64,000 bases of DNA from Bacteroidales bacterium (GTDB lineage: Bacteria > Bacteroidota > Bacteroidia > Bacteroidales > UBA10428). The stretch is from NCBI GenBank assembly GCA_016926235.1, contig JAFGOZ010000220.1, forward strand, positions 124,001 through 188,000, written 5' to 3'. The notes under the pieces are model-generated. The model did no database searches. It saw only the letters and a program-made list of their open reading frames with translations, and was not told the DNA's origin. Position numbers and translations under genes: made by a program. This document shows, piece after piece, positions 8,246 through 17,166 of the stretch (positions within the stretch are counted from its first letter, which is position 1; each line of letters opens with the position of its first letter).

Positions 8246-9169
8246 TTAATGTATCGCTGTCAGCCAAATGCGATATTTCTCCAGCCTATTCCTAACCACA
8301 TTAAAATATAGTTGTTTTAGGCGGTTTGTAATCGAATCGGTTTTATTGGTATGAATTGCATATTTATCGATACTTGTAACCGGAAGTAATTCTACTGATG
8401 TACCTGCAAAAAATGCTTCTTCTGAAATATATATTTCTGTTCTGTCAATCTCCCGCTCCTCAATCTGAATATTTAATTCATTTCGCGCTAATTCAATAAT
8501 AACTTGTCTGGTAATACTTTCGAGAATTGAAGCCGTAACGGGAGGTGTGAGCAACCTGCCGTCTCTAACTATAAAAAAACAAGCTCCCGGACCTTCCGAA
8601 ACTTTCCCTGATTGATTTAAAAAGATAGGATAATCATAACCATTCATCTTTGCTTCCAAAAAAGCATAGCGGCTATTGATGTAATTAGCACCGGACTTAA
8701 CTCTTGGAGGAATAGCCGAATCGCTGATTCTTTCCCAAGAGGAAACACAACAACTTAAACCTTGTTTATCTGTAAAAACCCGTTCTTTGGGAGATGGTAA
8801 AATAAAAGCACTAACCGGTTCCGAAATACTCCAACCGCCATCACAATCCAGGAAAAGTCCTATTTTTACATAAATATCTTCTCGTAAATTATTGGCTTTT
8901 ATAACTTCTTTAATTGCTTGCGTTAAAAAATCTATGTTCAAATTCGGCTTTAATTCCATTCTTAATAATTTCGCCGAAATCATAAGCCTTTCAAGATGTT
9001 CCTGAAGTTTAAATGCATAAAGCTGCTTACTTTTATCATCGTAATAGCAACGAATGCCTTCAAAGGCATTAATGCCATACTGGGCAGATGCATTCATTAT
9101 ATTAATTTGGGCTTGCTGATAAGGGATTGTTTTTCCTCTAAACCAAATCATTTCATTTGCGGTTCTCAT
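8246..9169 (-). CDS. Class IV aminotransferase (branched-chain aminotransferase-like)
   Basis: A 307-residue fold-type IV PLP enzyme, close to IlvE in length and motifs. The N-terminus MIWFRGKTIPY and the stretch YGINAFEGIRCYY are typical. Lys158 in RVKSGANYINS is the PLP lysine, and SEGPGACFF (about 192-200) is the PLP-ring/phosphate region. The family usually moves amino groups between glutamate and branched 2-keto acids. Here the gene is embedded in a polysaccharide operon, between a CapD-like gene 17 nt upstream and a methyltransferase. It probably aminates a 2-oxo acid made by the nearby aldolase rather than serving general isoleucine/valine synthesis; that role is inference. Confidence 0.85.
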   Translation of the reverse strand: MRTANEMIWFRGKTIPYQQAQINIMNASAQYGINAFEGIRCYYDDKSKQLYAFKLQEHLERLMISAKLLRMELKPNLNIDFLTQAIKEVIKANNLREDIYVKIGLFLDCDGGWSISEPVSAFILPSPKERVFTDKQGLSCCVSSWERISDSAIPPRVKSGANYINSRYAFLEAKMNGYDYPIFLNQSGKVSEGPGACFFIVRDGRLLTPPVTASILESITRQVIIELARNELNIQIEEREIDRTEIYISEEAFFAGTSVELLPVTSIDKYAIHTNKTDSITNRLKQLYFNVVRNRLEKYRIWLTAIH

Positions 9170-9186
9170 TTTCTTTCATTTGTTTT

Positions 9187-10380
9187 TTACATTTTTCCAT
9201 CTAAATATTTCCCTGTTTCCTTATGGTCGAAATCGGGTATCATATAATGAAACAAATCAATAATTTCTTGTTTAGTCCAATTCCTGTCTTCTATCATTTG
9301 ATTAATCCGGGATGAAAAATAATCAATTGCACCATCGTAATTTTCTACCTTGTTCTTTATTATTCCAATATTTTGAAAACTATTCATATCTAAAGTTTCT
9401 TTTTCGGTGAAAAATTCCTCAAAAGATTTCTCGCCGGTGGTGTCGCTAATTGTAAATAAACAAGGGTATTTTAAGTTGGAAGTTGGAAGTTGGAAGTTAA
9501 AAGTGCGGGCTTCGTCTTCTGTTTTACATAGATGAGGCTCATAACCTAAACTTTTCAAGTATCTTTTAGCTATTTCCGAGAATGTTATAAGATGTAAGTC
9601 TTCGCTTAACTTAGGGAAAAATATATCACGGTTTTCTCCAAAGATACAGGACATTAAACAGAGTTCTCCACTTTCCTGCGGTGTTACAAAATAGCGTTTT
9701 ATATCTTTGGGTGCAACAATGGGTTGTTGTTTCTTTATCCTTTGATCAAAACTGAATAAGAGGGAACCGTTGGAAAAAGCAACGTTGGCGAACCTTGCCA
9801 TAGAAACATCAATTCTTGAACTCAGCTGATTGACGTACATTTCCATAATGCGTTTACTGCCACCCATCATATTCACCGGATTTGCAGCCTTATCGGTAGA
9901 AACGCAGAAATATTTTTTAACATCGTTTTTTATAGCTTGCTTAAGGGTCTTTTGGGTATTAAAAATGTTAGTTTGAATCATGCGCATTAAGGTAAATTCG
10001 TCTTTTTCTGAACGAACATGTTTTAATGCTGATAGATTTAATATATAATCATAATTACCATCATAATGCCAAAAAGTATCATACTCTATAGAACCAATAT
10101 CTAAAGTAAAAGTTCTAAAATCACCAGTAATGTAGCCAAAGGAACTTCTTATATCCCGAACCAACTCTGCCATATTATTCTCGCTAATATCAACTACATG
10201 AAGTTTTTGTGGATGGCGTTTGAAAATCTCTTTTGTAACAGCTTGACCAATTGAACCTGCTCCTCCCAAAACTAAAAATTTAGAAGATGAAACAATAGAA
10301 TCTAATTTTGTTTTATAATTCCGGACATCTTCTATAAAAAGTTCTTTTGTGCGACCTATTAATTTTAATATATTGTACAT
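9187..10380 (-). CDS. CapD/FlaA1-like UDP-sugar 4,6-dehydratase/epimerase
   Basis: A 397-residue soluble short-chain dehydrogenase of the polysaccharide-biosynthesis family without the membrane domain of long CapD proteins. The NAD-binding loop GGAGSIG is at 39-45. The conserved STDKAANP at 161-168 and the catalytic Lys176 in MMGGSKR fit UDP-HexNAc dehydratases and C5-epimerases (PseB, LegB, WbjB and relatives). The likely role is to convert a UDP-HexNAc into a keto-deoxy sugar for this locus. Residues about 294-304 are encoded by a 7-bp tandem repeat, see the repeat at 9474-9498. It is preceded by the flippase gene 10 nt away. The exact product cannot be told from the sequence alone. Confidence 0.82.
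   Translation of the reverse strand: MYNILKLIGRTKELFIEDVRNYKTKLDSIVSSSKFLVLGGAGSIGQAVTKEIFKRHPQKLHVVDISENNMAELVRDIRSSFGYITGDFRTFTLDIGSIEYDTFWHYDGNYDYILNLSALKHVRSEKDEFTLMRMIQTNIFNTQKTLKQAIKNDVKKYFCVSTDKAANPVNMMGGSKRIMEMYVNQLSSRIDVSMARFANVAFSNGSLLFSFDQRIKKQQPIVAPKDIKRYFVTPQESGELCLMSCIFGENRDIFFPKLSEDLHLITFSEIAKRYLKSLGYEPHLCKTEDEARTFNFQLPTSNLKYPCLFTISDTTGEKSFEEFFTEKETLDMNSFQNIGIIKNKVENYDGAIDYFSSRINQMIEDRNWTKQEIIDLFHYMIPDFDHKETGKYLDGKM
9474..9498 (-). repeat. 7-bp tandem repeat inside the CapD-like gene
   Basis: The unit AGTTGGA on the plus strand occurs about 3.5 times in a row. Three 7-bp units add exactly seven codons, so the reading frame is kept; read on the minus strand it encodes FNFQLPTSNLK. 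The same kind of acttcca repeat is common in Bacteroidota spacers, so this looks like an expansion or insertion of spacer repeat DNA in a variable loop between DEAR and YPCLF. Confidence 0.85.
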
Positions 10381-10390
10381 AGAATAGTAT

Positions 10391-11896
10391 TTAATTCTGC
10401 AACAATCGATTAAAACTCTTTTTTATCTTACGAGGATTTTTCCAACTACTAAAAATATTTTTGATGCTTTTCAATTCAATATCTTCATAAAATCGGAACA
10501 GGTATAACACAACCGGGAAACTAATAAATAGTATTGTTTTCAGGACAAGCCTAATCCACAATACCCATTCTGAAAGAGATATTGCAAAGGTAATATAAAA
10601 AACAGCAATCACAAGCATCAATAGCAGCTTACGAAATTCGTAATTAATCCTATAATATTTATGGGCATAATAAATTGTTACACAGCTACTTAAAAACTGA
10701 GTTAATAATGTGGCAATGGCTGCTCCATATATATCCCACCTGGGAATTAAAAGATAGTTTAATGCAAAATTCACTATCATGGAAATGACAACTATCATAC
10801 TCATTACTTTGGTACGTTTTTTTATTTGAAGTCCAATGCTACAAAGAGAGGCAATGCGTGCTGCCACAACGTTAAAGGACAATATGGGGATAATCATTGC
10901 AGCTTCCCAAAATCCTTGGGTTTTTGTGATTAACTTGATAACTTCCAAAGAGAAGAATGAAACCCCTAAAATCCCTATGATATAGATAAATGCTTCATAG
11001 GTCATTAATTTTGAATAAAAACGCTGATTATTTGCTTCATCCATTTTTTTCATGAGTAAGGGGGATACCGCAGAGCTAATGGAAGTTATTACAACAACTT
11101 GTAATATATTAGCAATCCGCAAACCCAAGGAATATAGTCCGGCAGATTCTAATCCCGAAATAAAATTCAGCATATACCTGTCCATTAGGTTAAGTATGGT
11201 AACAGCTAATGTACCAAACATTATAGGCAAGCCGTAACCAAACATTTCTTGAAGTATCTTCCATTCAAAATGGAATGAAATATTTTTTATCAAAAACGGT
11301 AACATTATTAAAAATGCAAAACAATCCCCAATAAGGGCAGCTTCCCAAATACCATCAAGCCCCTTTCCCATTTTTATCACCGCTACAAGTGTTAAAAGCA
11401 TTGTGATAAGGAATTGTAATATTTGCAAACCTGTATATAGTAATGATTTTGATTGGAGTTGAATTACGCTTGTTATCTGTCTATTTATAAGACGAATAAC
11501 TGCTGAAATAAAGGTTAGTTTTAAAAGATAAGTGTAATCATGAGATCTGAATATTAGCCCTGATAAATATTGCGCATTTATCAGAAGCATAAGTAGAATT
11601 GGAATATTTATAAGCAATAAGGTTGAAAAAGAAGTAAAGAAAATACTTTTTTGTTTTGTAATGTATTTCTTATCCCAGTACCATCGGTTTAGACTCGTTG
11701 TCATGGCAAAAGCCATTACCCCCATCATTACAGTACAAGTTGCTTCCAAAATAGCCAAAGCTCCAAATTCAGCTTGGGTAAAATATTTGGCATTTGTATA
11801 CATTGGCAGTAATATTAAACCGACTAGTTTATTAGAAATATTACCAACAGCATATACAAATGAATGTTTGGAGGCTTTTTTTATATCTCGGAGCAT
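10391..11896 (-). CDS. Wzx-type polysaccharide flippase (MOP superfamily)
   Basis: A 501-residue protein with hydrophobic segments along its whole length, about 12-14 by eye, and basic cytoplasmic loops. This matches Wzx/RfbX oligosaccharide translocases. Such proteins flip undecaprenyl-linked repeat units from the cytoplasmic to the periplasmic face of the inner membrane. The lysine- and arginine-rich C-terminus (NPRKIKKSFNRLLQN) is probably cytoplasmic. It sits between a GT2 transferase and the CapD-like gene with about 10-nt gaps. No Wzy polymerase or ligase was recognised in the window, so polymerisation genes must lie to the left or elsewhere. Confidence 0.88.
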   Translation of the reverse strand: MLRDIKKASKHSFVYAVGNISNKLVGLILLPMYTNAKYFTQAEFGALAILEATCTVMMGVMAFAMTTSLNRWYWDKKYITKQKSIFFTSFSTLLLINIPILLMLLINAQYLSGLIFRSHDYTYLLKLTFISAVIRLINRQITSVIQLQSKSLLYTGLQILQFLITMLLTLVAVIKMGKGLDGIWEAALIGDCFAFLIMLPFLIKNISFHFEWKILQEMFGYGLPIMFGTLAVTILNLMDRYMLNFISGLESAGLYSLGLRIANILQVVVITSISSAVSPLLMKKMDEANNQRFYSKLMTYEAFIYIIGILGVSFFSLEVIKLITKTQGFWEAAMIIPILSFNVVAARIASLCSIGLQIKKRTKVMSMIVVISMIVNFALNYLLIPRWDIYGAAIATLLTQFLSSCVTIYYAHKYYRINYEFRKLLLMLVIAVFYITFAISLSEWVLWIRLVLKTILFISFPVVLYLFRFYEDIELKSIKNIFSSWKNPRKIKKSFNRLLQN

Positions 11897-11905
11897 ATAA
11901 AAATA

Positions 11906-13033
11906 TTATATCTTTCTCAAAATGGGTTTTAATACTATTCCTATGGGCCTAAGTAACTTATATAAACCTAAAGACTTTGTAATTTCAACTGCGGCCATCC
12001 ACATTTTTCCTTTCCAGGGCAGCATATACCATCGAAACCATTTGCGATTCTTTGGCTTAAATACTATTTCTCTTATACAGTTGATAAAGAGCAATATGTC
12101 TTTGGTATCAATTATTTGAAAAATTTCATTGGGTTCTAATTCCTCAAGTAACTTTTGGGTCGTTTTTACTAATAGCTTATTTCGCTCATTCGTATCTTTT
12201 GAACGGATCAAAATACGTGAATAATGGGCATAAACCCTGCCCAGGAAGAACCCTTTCCAATATTCTAGGTAATAGTCTTCAAGAGCATTTTGCTCAATCA
12301 GGAATGACCTTAAAATCTCTAATGCCTTTGATGGATCATGTATATGTTTTTCTGTGATATTTTTTGTAACGGATTCCGGGTTATGATAGTAATAGTATAA
12401 ACACTCCTTAATAAGTAAAACCCGTTGCGCACAAAACAACATCTGAGGGGTATGTGCGAAATCCTGATCATAGATATTGAGCGGAAAAAACAAATTATTG
12501 TCAATAAAAAGGGACCTCTTCCACAGTTTGTTCCATGATGCAGGATTAATAAACTCTTTTTTATCGTAAGCAAAGAATGACTTAAACCCATCTTTACCTT
12601 TTAATAAATGTTCCTTTTTAAAGTAATAATTTTTTCTAGGTTTTTTCTTATCAGATACATTAAAAAAGCCACAAACGACTACATCGGCATTATTCTTTGT
12701 AGCTTTATTATACATTATATCTGCCATATCTAAACTAATCCAATCATCACTATCCACAAATAATATATAATCGGACTTTGCTGCTTTTATTGCGGTATTT
12801 CTTGCCCCTCCAAGCCCCAAATTTTGCTTATGCTTTATATAAACAACCCTATCATCTGATTGCTCGTAATCTTTGCATATATCATCATCTTCAGGATCAG
12901 GGGAACAATCATTAACCAAAACAATTTCTATTTCTTTTAGTGTTTGATTTATGACAGAATTGAGACACCTGCGCAATGTTGCAGATACGTTGTAAACGGC
13001 TATTGATATGGTTACTTTCGGGGAAAGGTTCAT
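11906..13033 (-). CDS. Family 2 glycosyltransferase
   Basis: A 375-residue protein with a standard GT-A domain at the N-terminus. It contains ISIAVYNVSATLRRCLNS, then LVNDCSPD around 40-46, and the metal-binding acidic motif DSDD at 94-97 in LFVDSDDWIS. The region after about residue 240 is helical and basic and ends with a hydrophobic, positively charged tail (WKGKMWMAAVEI onward) that may touch the membrane. Likely role: transfer of one sugar to the lipid-linked repeat unit. The donor is unknown. It lies in the operon between a methyltransferase and the flippase. Confidence 0.88.
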   Translation of the reverse strand: MNLSPKVTISIAVYNVSATLRRCLNSVINQTLKEIEIVLVNDCSPDPEDDDICKDYEQSDDRVVYIKHKQNLGLGGARNTAIKAAKSDYILFVDSDDWISLDMADIMYNKATKNNADVVVCGFFNVSDKKKPRKNYYFKKEHLLKGKDGFKSFFAYDKKEFINPASWNKLWKRSLFIDNNLFFPLNIYDQDFAHTPQMLFCAQRVLLIKECLYYYYHNPESVTKNITEKHIHDPSKALEILRSFLIEQNALEDYYLEYWKGFFLGRVYAHYSRILIRSKDTNERNKLLVKTTQKLLEELEPNEIFQIIDTKDILLFINCIREIVFKPKNRKWFRWYMLPWKGKMWMAAVEITKSLGLYKLLRPIGIVLKPILRKI

Positions 13034-13059
13034 TTCAAATTATAATCAAATGATTAGTA

Positions 13060-13821
13060 TTATTGCTTTCTTGCTACTACATGAAAACCGGTAGTGAAAA
13101 AATCATCTTGTTCTGTTGCCCTGTCAGACAACTTTGTCAGCTTCCTAATCAACAATATTATTGTAATCTTATTAAATAAATTGAGACGACCCTTTGTTCT
13201 CATATTAGAGGCTTTTAAAATAGTATCAAATTCTCCAAGAATTCGCCTTAACTCCTCTTTAATGAAATAAAAATAATTACCATTTTGACTTAACTCTGTT
13301 ATTTTAAAACCATTGTCAGGTAAGTGCTTTTCATAGAAATATCGGTTAAATCCAGTGTAGAAATGATATGGGGCAAAGTGTGTGCCGCTTACAAAAGGGG
13401 CTGTTAGAATAAGGTATCCACCTGGTTTTAGCAGTCGTGAAAACTCTTTTATGGCTGAAATTGGATCAGGAATATGTTCAAAAACCTCTATACACATTAT
13501 TGCATCAAAGGAATTATCAGGCTCTGGTATGCTCGTAATGTCGCTAATTATGTCTAACTTTGTGTTATCTCTTGTTTTTGTTTGTAATCCCTTATTATTT
13601 CCTGTCCCATCATATTCTGCAAAATCTTGAGATACATAATTTAGGTGTTCGCAAAATCTCTTTTGAACCAATTCCCCTGCTCCTGCGTCTAGTATTCTGC
13701 TGCCTTCTGGAATTTTTTTTAAAGTGGCCTCAAGCCATTCTAACCTCTTTAAAGCATTTCCTTTCCCCCAAATTCCATATAGGTATAATTTCTTTTTGAA
13801 ATATTTTTTTATTTTTCCCAT
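13060..13821 (-). CDS. Class I SAM-dependent methyltransferase
   Basis: A 253-residue methyltransferase with the SAM motif ILDAGAGE at 43-50, a motif II/III region IMCIEVFEHIPDP and LLKPGGYLILTAPF, all typical of the Methyltransf_11 group. The N-terminus is short and strongly basic (MGKIKKYFKKK). It lies 26 nt upstream of the GT2 gene and downstream of a second, smaller methyltransferase of related design. The likely acceptor is a hydroxyl or amino group on the locus glycan. It is not closely similar to UbiE or other housekeeping methyltransferases. Confidence 0.82.
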   Translation of the reverse strand: MGKIKKYFKKKLYLYGIWGKGNALKRLEWLEATLKKIPEGSRILDAGAGELVQKRFCEHLNYVSQDFAEYDGTGNNKGLQTKTRDNTKLDIISDITSIPEPDNSFDAIMCIEVFEHIPDPISAIKEFSRLLKPGGYLILTAPFVSGTHFAPYHFYTGFNRYFYEKHLPDNGFKITELSQNGNYFYFIKEELRRILGEFDTILKASNMRTKGRLNLFNKITIILLIRKLTKLSDRATEQDDFFTTGFHVVARKQ

Positions 13822-13893
13822 ATTTTTTTATTTTTCTGTTTTAAGCCAAAATAATAATAAAACCTATACTTCTTCATAATCATTATTAATGTT

Positions 13894-14478
13894 TTAGGAC
13901 TTGTTTTTTGCTATAACTAAAATACCGCAAGGTGTTTTTTTTGCATAACGATTAATAAAAATTAAAGAATTAAGCGGATTTAAAACCTTTAGAAATCTGA
14001 AAATCCAATAAGATGTCAGAAGGTCTAAAACTGCACCAAATAAATTGCCGTATTCAATGATTTCTACATTTGAAAAGTCTTTAAAAATCTCTCTTATGCC
14101 AGACCTTGTATATCTAAAATAATCATGCGGCATTCCGTGGTAAGGATGTATAAATGGTACGGTTGCAATTACAACACCAGAGTTTTTTAGAATTCTATTA
14201 ACCTGTTTTACAGCAAGAAAGGGATTGTATAGATGCTCCAATACTTCAATCATTAAAATAGTATCAAATGTATTTGATTCTATCTTTGTATTATGTATAT
14301 CCTCATTATAATCTACATCTAAATCGGGATTAATATCTAAAGTTTTATAAGAGTCAAACTTCATATGTTTTCTATAACTATGACCTCCGGATCCAACCTC
14401 AAGAACATCTCCTTTTACTTTCGTTTCTAATGTCGGAATGAGTTTCTTTTCTAATGCTATTCTTATGTTACTTTTCAT
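13894..14478 (-). CDS. Class I SAM-dependent methyltransferase (short)
   Basis: A 194-residue methyltransferase with VLEVGSGGHSYRKH at about 25-38 as the SAM loop, the acidic TLDINPDLDVDY stretch, MIEVLEHLYNP and the post-motif GVVIATVPFIHPYHG. The last of these, and HDYFRYTRSG after it, are typical of glycan-locus methyltransferases that act on sugars. It differs enough from the neighbour at 13060-13821 that the two are not a recent duplicate. The 106-nt gap upstream holds debris that follows the dehydrogenase remnant. Confidence 0.8.
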   Translation of the reverse strand: MKSNIRIALEKKLIPTLETKVKGDVLEVGSGGHSYRKHMKFDSYKTLDINPDLDVDYNEDIHNTKIESNTFDTILMIEVLEHLYNPFLAVKQVNRILKNSGVVIATVPFIHPYHGMPHDYFRYTRSGIREIFKDFSNVEIIEYGNLFGAVLDLLTSYWIFRFLKVLNPLNSLIFINRYAKKTPCGILVIAKNKS

Positions 14479-14584
14479 TTTAGTGCCGTATTTTACAAAG
14501 TTGTTTAAGCCTCATTTTTTCTTTATGCTTATTTGTGTATAAAAAGTCTTTTGTTTATCATATTCCCAATAAGCATTTAGCAAA

Positions 14585-14794
14585 TTATTGTAATAGCCGG
14601 TTTTTGGTCCACCTTACATATGCATATGGATTATCAATTCCTTTTTCTTCATAGCCTACATCATATCGTCCTGGTTCATAACTGGTTGAGACGATAAAGC
14701 CCAGTTCTTTCTGGTACATGTCGTTTCTATTAACTTTGTTTCCGGCGACCCCGACAAGAACTACTTTTCCTTTTTTTATGATCGCCTGGAGCAT
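14585..14794 (-). pseudogene. Internal-deletion remnant of a dehydrogenase gene
   Basis: A 69-codon open frame that keeps a start codon but only a fragment of a medium-chain dehydrogenase. Its first 11 residues, [11 protein letters not shown], match the N-terminus of the dehydrogenase at 1-844 (MKQAIVKKGKV). The next residues, VLVGVAGNKVNRNDMYQKE, match the middle of the same family (KGKVILVGVSKMEINRADIY in the left gene). The fragment continues through PGRYDVGYEEKGIDNPYAYVRW and then stops. The GroES and Rossmann parts are absent. The join lies in an A-rich KKGKV-coding stretch present at both sites, which suggests deletion by short homology. Its ATG overlaps the wecB TAA (taATG), so it is probably still translated. 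Confidence 0.8.
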
Positions 14795-15948
14795 TATAGA
14801 TTTTCTTTTAAGAATTTGCTGATACGTTGAGAGGCCAGTCCATCTCCGTATGGATTATGTGCTTTTGACATAGTATCATAATGAACTGGATCCTCTATCA
14901 ATCTTTTAGTTTCATTTACAATCAAGTCACGATCTGTCCCTACCAGTTTTACAGTACCAGCGTTAACGGCTTCCGGCCTTTCAGTTGTGTCACGCATTAC
15001 CAGTACCGGTTTTCCAAGACTGGGTGCTTCTTCCTGTATGCCTCCACTATCAGTGAGCACAAGATACGATATATTCATCAGGTAAACAAATGGGAGATAG
15101 TCAATGGGTTTGATGAGATGTATATTATTAATACCTTTAAGTATGTCATAAACCGGCTTTTGAACATTAGGGTTGAGATGCACCGGGTATAAAATATCAA
15201 AATCGGGATAGGACATTGCAATATCCCTAATAGAATGGCAAATATTTAAAAATCCTTCGCCAAAGTTTTCTCTTCTGTGCCCGGTTACTAATATCAATTT
15301 TCTGTTACCATTCTCAACTTGTTTCACGTTTGGATACCCAAAATTTTCAATTCTTTCCACAAGTTGTTTTTGTAGTTGTATATCTGTTTTTATTCGCTCC
15401 AGCACCATATAAAGGGCATCAATTACGGTATTCCCGGTAACGATAATTTGTTCCGGTCTCACATTTTCTTTTAAAAGGTTTTGTTTTGCCAGCTCAGTGG
15501 GAGCAAAGTGATACTCGGCAATAGCGCCGGTTATCTTTCGATTAATTTCTTCCGGCCAGGGCGAATATTTATTACCTGTTCTTAAACCGGCTTCAACATG
15601 TCCTACAGGTATTTTTTGATAAAAACTTCCAAGCGAAGCAGTTGATGTGGTAGTGGTATCTCCATGAACCAATACAACATCAGGGACAAAATCAGTTAGT
15701 ACCCCTTTAATTTTAAGAAGCACATTACTTGTGATGTCATATAAATCCTGGTTAGGCTTCATAATATCCAGGTCATATGCCGGATGAATATCAAATATTT
15801 CCAATACCTGGTCGAGCATTTCCCGGTGTTGTGCGGTTATACAAACCTTAACCTGAAAAACTTTCTCCTGTTTCTCAAGTTCTTTTACAACAGGGGCCAT
15901 TTTTATGGCTTCAGGACGAGTACCAAAAACAAGTAGTATCTTTTTCAT
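14794..15948 (-). CDS. wecB: UDP-N-acetylglucosamine 2-epimerase (non-hydrolysing)
   Basis: A 384-residue enzyme that interconverts UDP-GlcNAc and UDP-ManNAc. ATG at 15946-15948 overlaps the wecC stop by one base; a longer frame from 15966 would cut into wecC. Motifs are FGTRPEA (8-14), HGDTTTT (95-101), GHVEAGLRT (116-124), [17 protein letters not shown], and [16 protein letters not shown] near the C-terminus with the UDP-contacting residues. Length and motif order are normal. With wecC it supplies UDP-ManNAc and UDP-ManNAcA, common precursors in Bacteroidota capsules and O-antigens. Confidence 0.95.
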   Translation of the reverse strand: MKKILLVFGTRPEAIKMAPVVKELEKQEKVFQVKVCITAQHREMLDQVLEIFDIHPAYDLDIMKPNQDLYDITSNVLLKIKGVLTDFVPDVVLVHGDTTTTSTASLGSFYQKIPVGHVEAGLRTGNKYSPWPEEINRKITGAIAEYHFAPTELAKQNLLKENVRPEQIIVTGNTVIDALYMVLERIKTDIQLQKQLVERIENFGYPNVKQVENGNRKLILVTGHRRENFGEGFLNICHSIRDIAMSYPDFDILYPVHLNPNVQKPVYDILKGINNIHLIKPIDYLPFVYLMNISYLVLTDSGGIQEEAPSLGKPVLVMRDTTERPEAVNAGTVKLVGTDRDLIVNETKRLIEDPVHYDTMSKAHNPYGDGLASQRISKFLKENL

Positions 15949-17162
15949 TATTTTCTCACTCCGCAAAGGTCGAGTTCAACTTTAATGCTTGATTTATCCA
16001 ACTGCAAAAATTCTTTATGTGCTACCAGAAATACTACAATATCAGCCTCATTATATGCTGTTTTGTAGTCAGTTAGTGGAAACTTAGAATGACTTTCCAC
16101 GTTGGGTTCCACATATGCATAGGATGCATTTTTATATTCCATTAATTCATTTGCAACAATAATGGCGGGAGATTCCCTGAGATCATCAATATTGGGTTTA
16201 AAGGCAAGGCCCATAACGGCAACTTTAGGCTCGGCTTTCTTGTTTATTTTATATTCCAGTATGGTGTTTTTTACCTTTTCAACTACCCATTGGGTTTTGA
16301 AGTTATTAATTTCACGGGCTGTGCGGATTATTCTTGCCTCTTCCCTGAAATCTGCAACAATAAACCAGGGATCAACAGCAATGCAATGACCGCCAACTCC
16401 AGTTCCGGGCTGAAGAATATTTACTCTCGGGTGTTTGTTTGATAATTCTATTAATTCCCAAACATTTATACCTGCTTTATCGCAAATCATTGAAAGTTCA
16501 TTAGCAAAAGCGATAGATACATCACGGGAGGAGTTTTCTACAAGTTTGCACATTTCAGCAGTACGGGCATTGGTTTGATGCAGTTTTGCCTGCACGAAAT
16601 TAGCATAAAAACCGGCTGCTATTTCAGCCGATATCTTATCCAAACCGCCAATAACTCTATCATTATTAACCAGTTCGTATATCACATTCCCTGGCAATAC
16701 TCTTTCAGGACAGTAGGCAATATATATTTTATCTTTTAATTCGGGTTTTTCGGTGTAAATTATATCAGCCATTTTTTCAGTAGTTCCTATCGGGCTTGTT
16801 GATTCAATAATAAACAGGTCTTCCTCTTTTAGAAATGGAATTATTGATCGGGTGGCTGCTTCAACATAACTGATATCCGGTATAAAATTTTCTTTGAATG
16901 GTGTTGGTACAGCAATAAGGAAAACATCTGCCTGTTCTGGCCTCATCGCGGCTTTTAAGTAACCCGTTTCAATAACATTTTTTACAAGACCATCCAATTC
17001 CGGCTCAACAATATGAATTTTCCCCTGGTTGATGGTGTTTACTACTTTCTCACTAATATCTACTCCTAATACATTGATCTTATTTTTTGCAATTATTGCA
17101 GCTGTAGGAAGACCAATATATCCAAGTCCTGTCATCACCACCTTTGAAAATGTCTTACTCAT
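15948..17162 (-). CDS. wecC: UDP-N-acetyl-D-mannosamine dehydrogenase
   Basis: A 404-residue UDP-sugar dehydrogenase that oxidises UDP-ManNAc to UDP-ManNAcA using two NAD+. The NAD loop GLGYIGLP is at 12-19, the central domain has ESTSPIGTT (120-128) and CPERVLPGN (151-159), and the catalytic Cys260 sits in [13 protein letters not shown]. The C-terminal UDP-binding domain carries [18 protein letters not shown]. It could also act on UDP-GlcNAc or a related sugar (WbpA-like), but pairing with wecB directly downstream supports the ManNAc assignment. Confidence 0.92.
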   Translation of the reverse strand: MSKTFSKVVMTGLGYIGLPTAAIIAKNKINVLGVDISEKVVNTINQGKIHIVEPELDGLVKNVIETGYLKAAMRPEQADVFLIAVPTPFKENFIPDISYVEAATRSIIPFLKEEDLFIIESTSPIGTTEKMADIIYTEKPELKDKIYIAYCPERVLPGNVIYELVNNDRVIGGLDKISAEIAAGFYANFVQAKLHQTNARTAEMCKLVENSSRDVSIAFANELSMICDKAGINVWELIELSNKHPRVNILQPGTGVGGHCIAVDPWFIVADFREEARIIRTAREINNFKTQWVVEKVKNTILEYKINKKAEPKVAVMGLAFKPNIDDLRESPAIIVANELMEYKNASYAYVEPNVESHSKFPLTDYKTAYNEADIVVFLVAHKEFLQLDKSSIKVELDLCGVRK

Positions 17163-17166
17163 GTTT

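Noticed and set aside
14512..14612. Short frame GPKTGYYNNLL as an independent gene
   Set aside because: No start codon and only about 33 codons. Listed as a low-interest observation, not as a gene.
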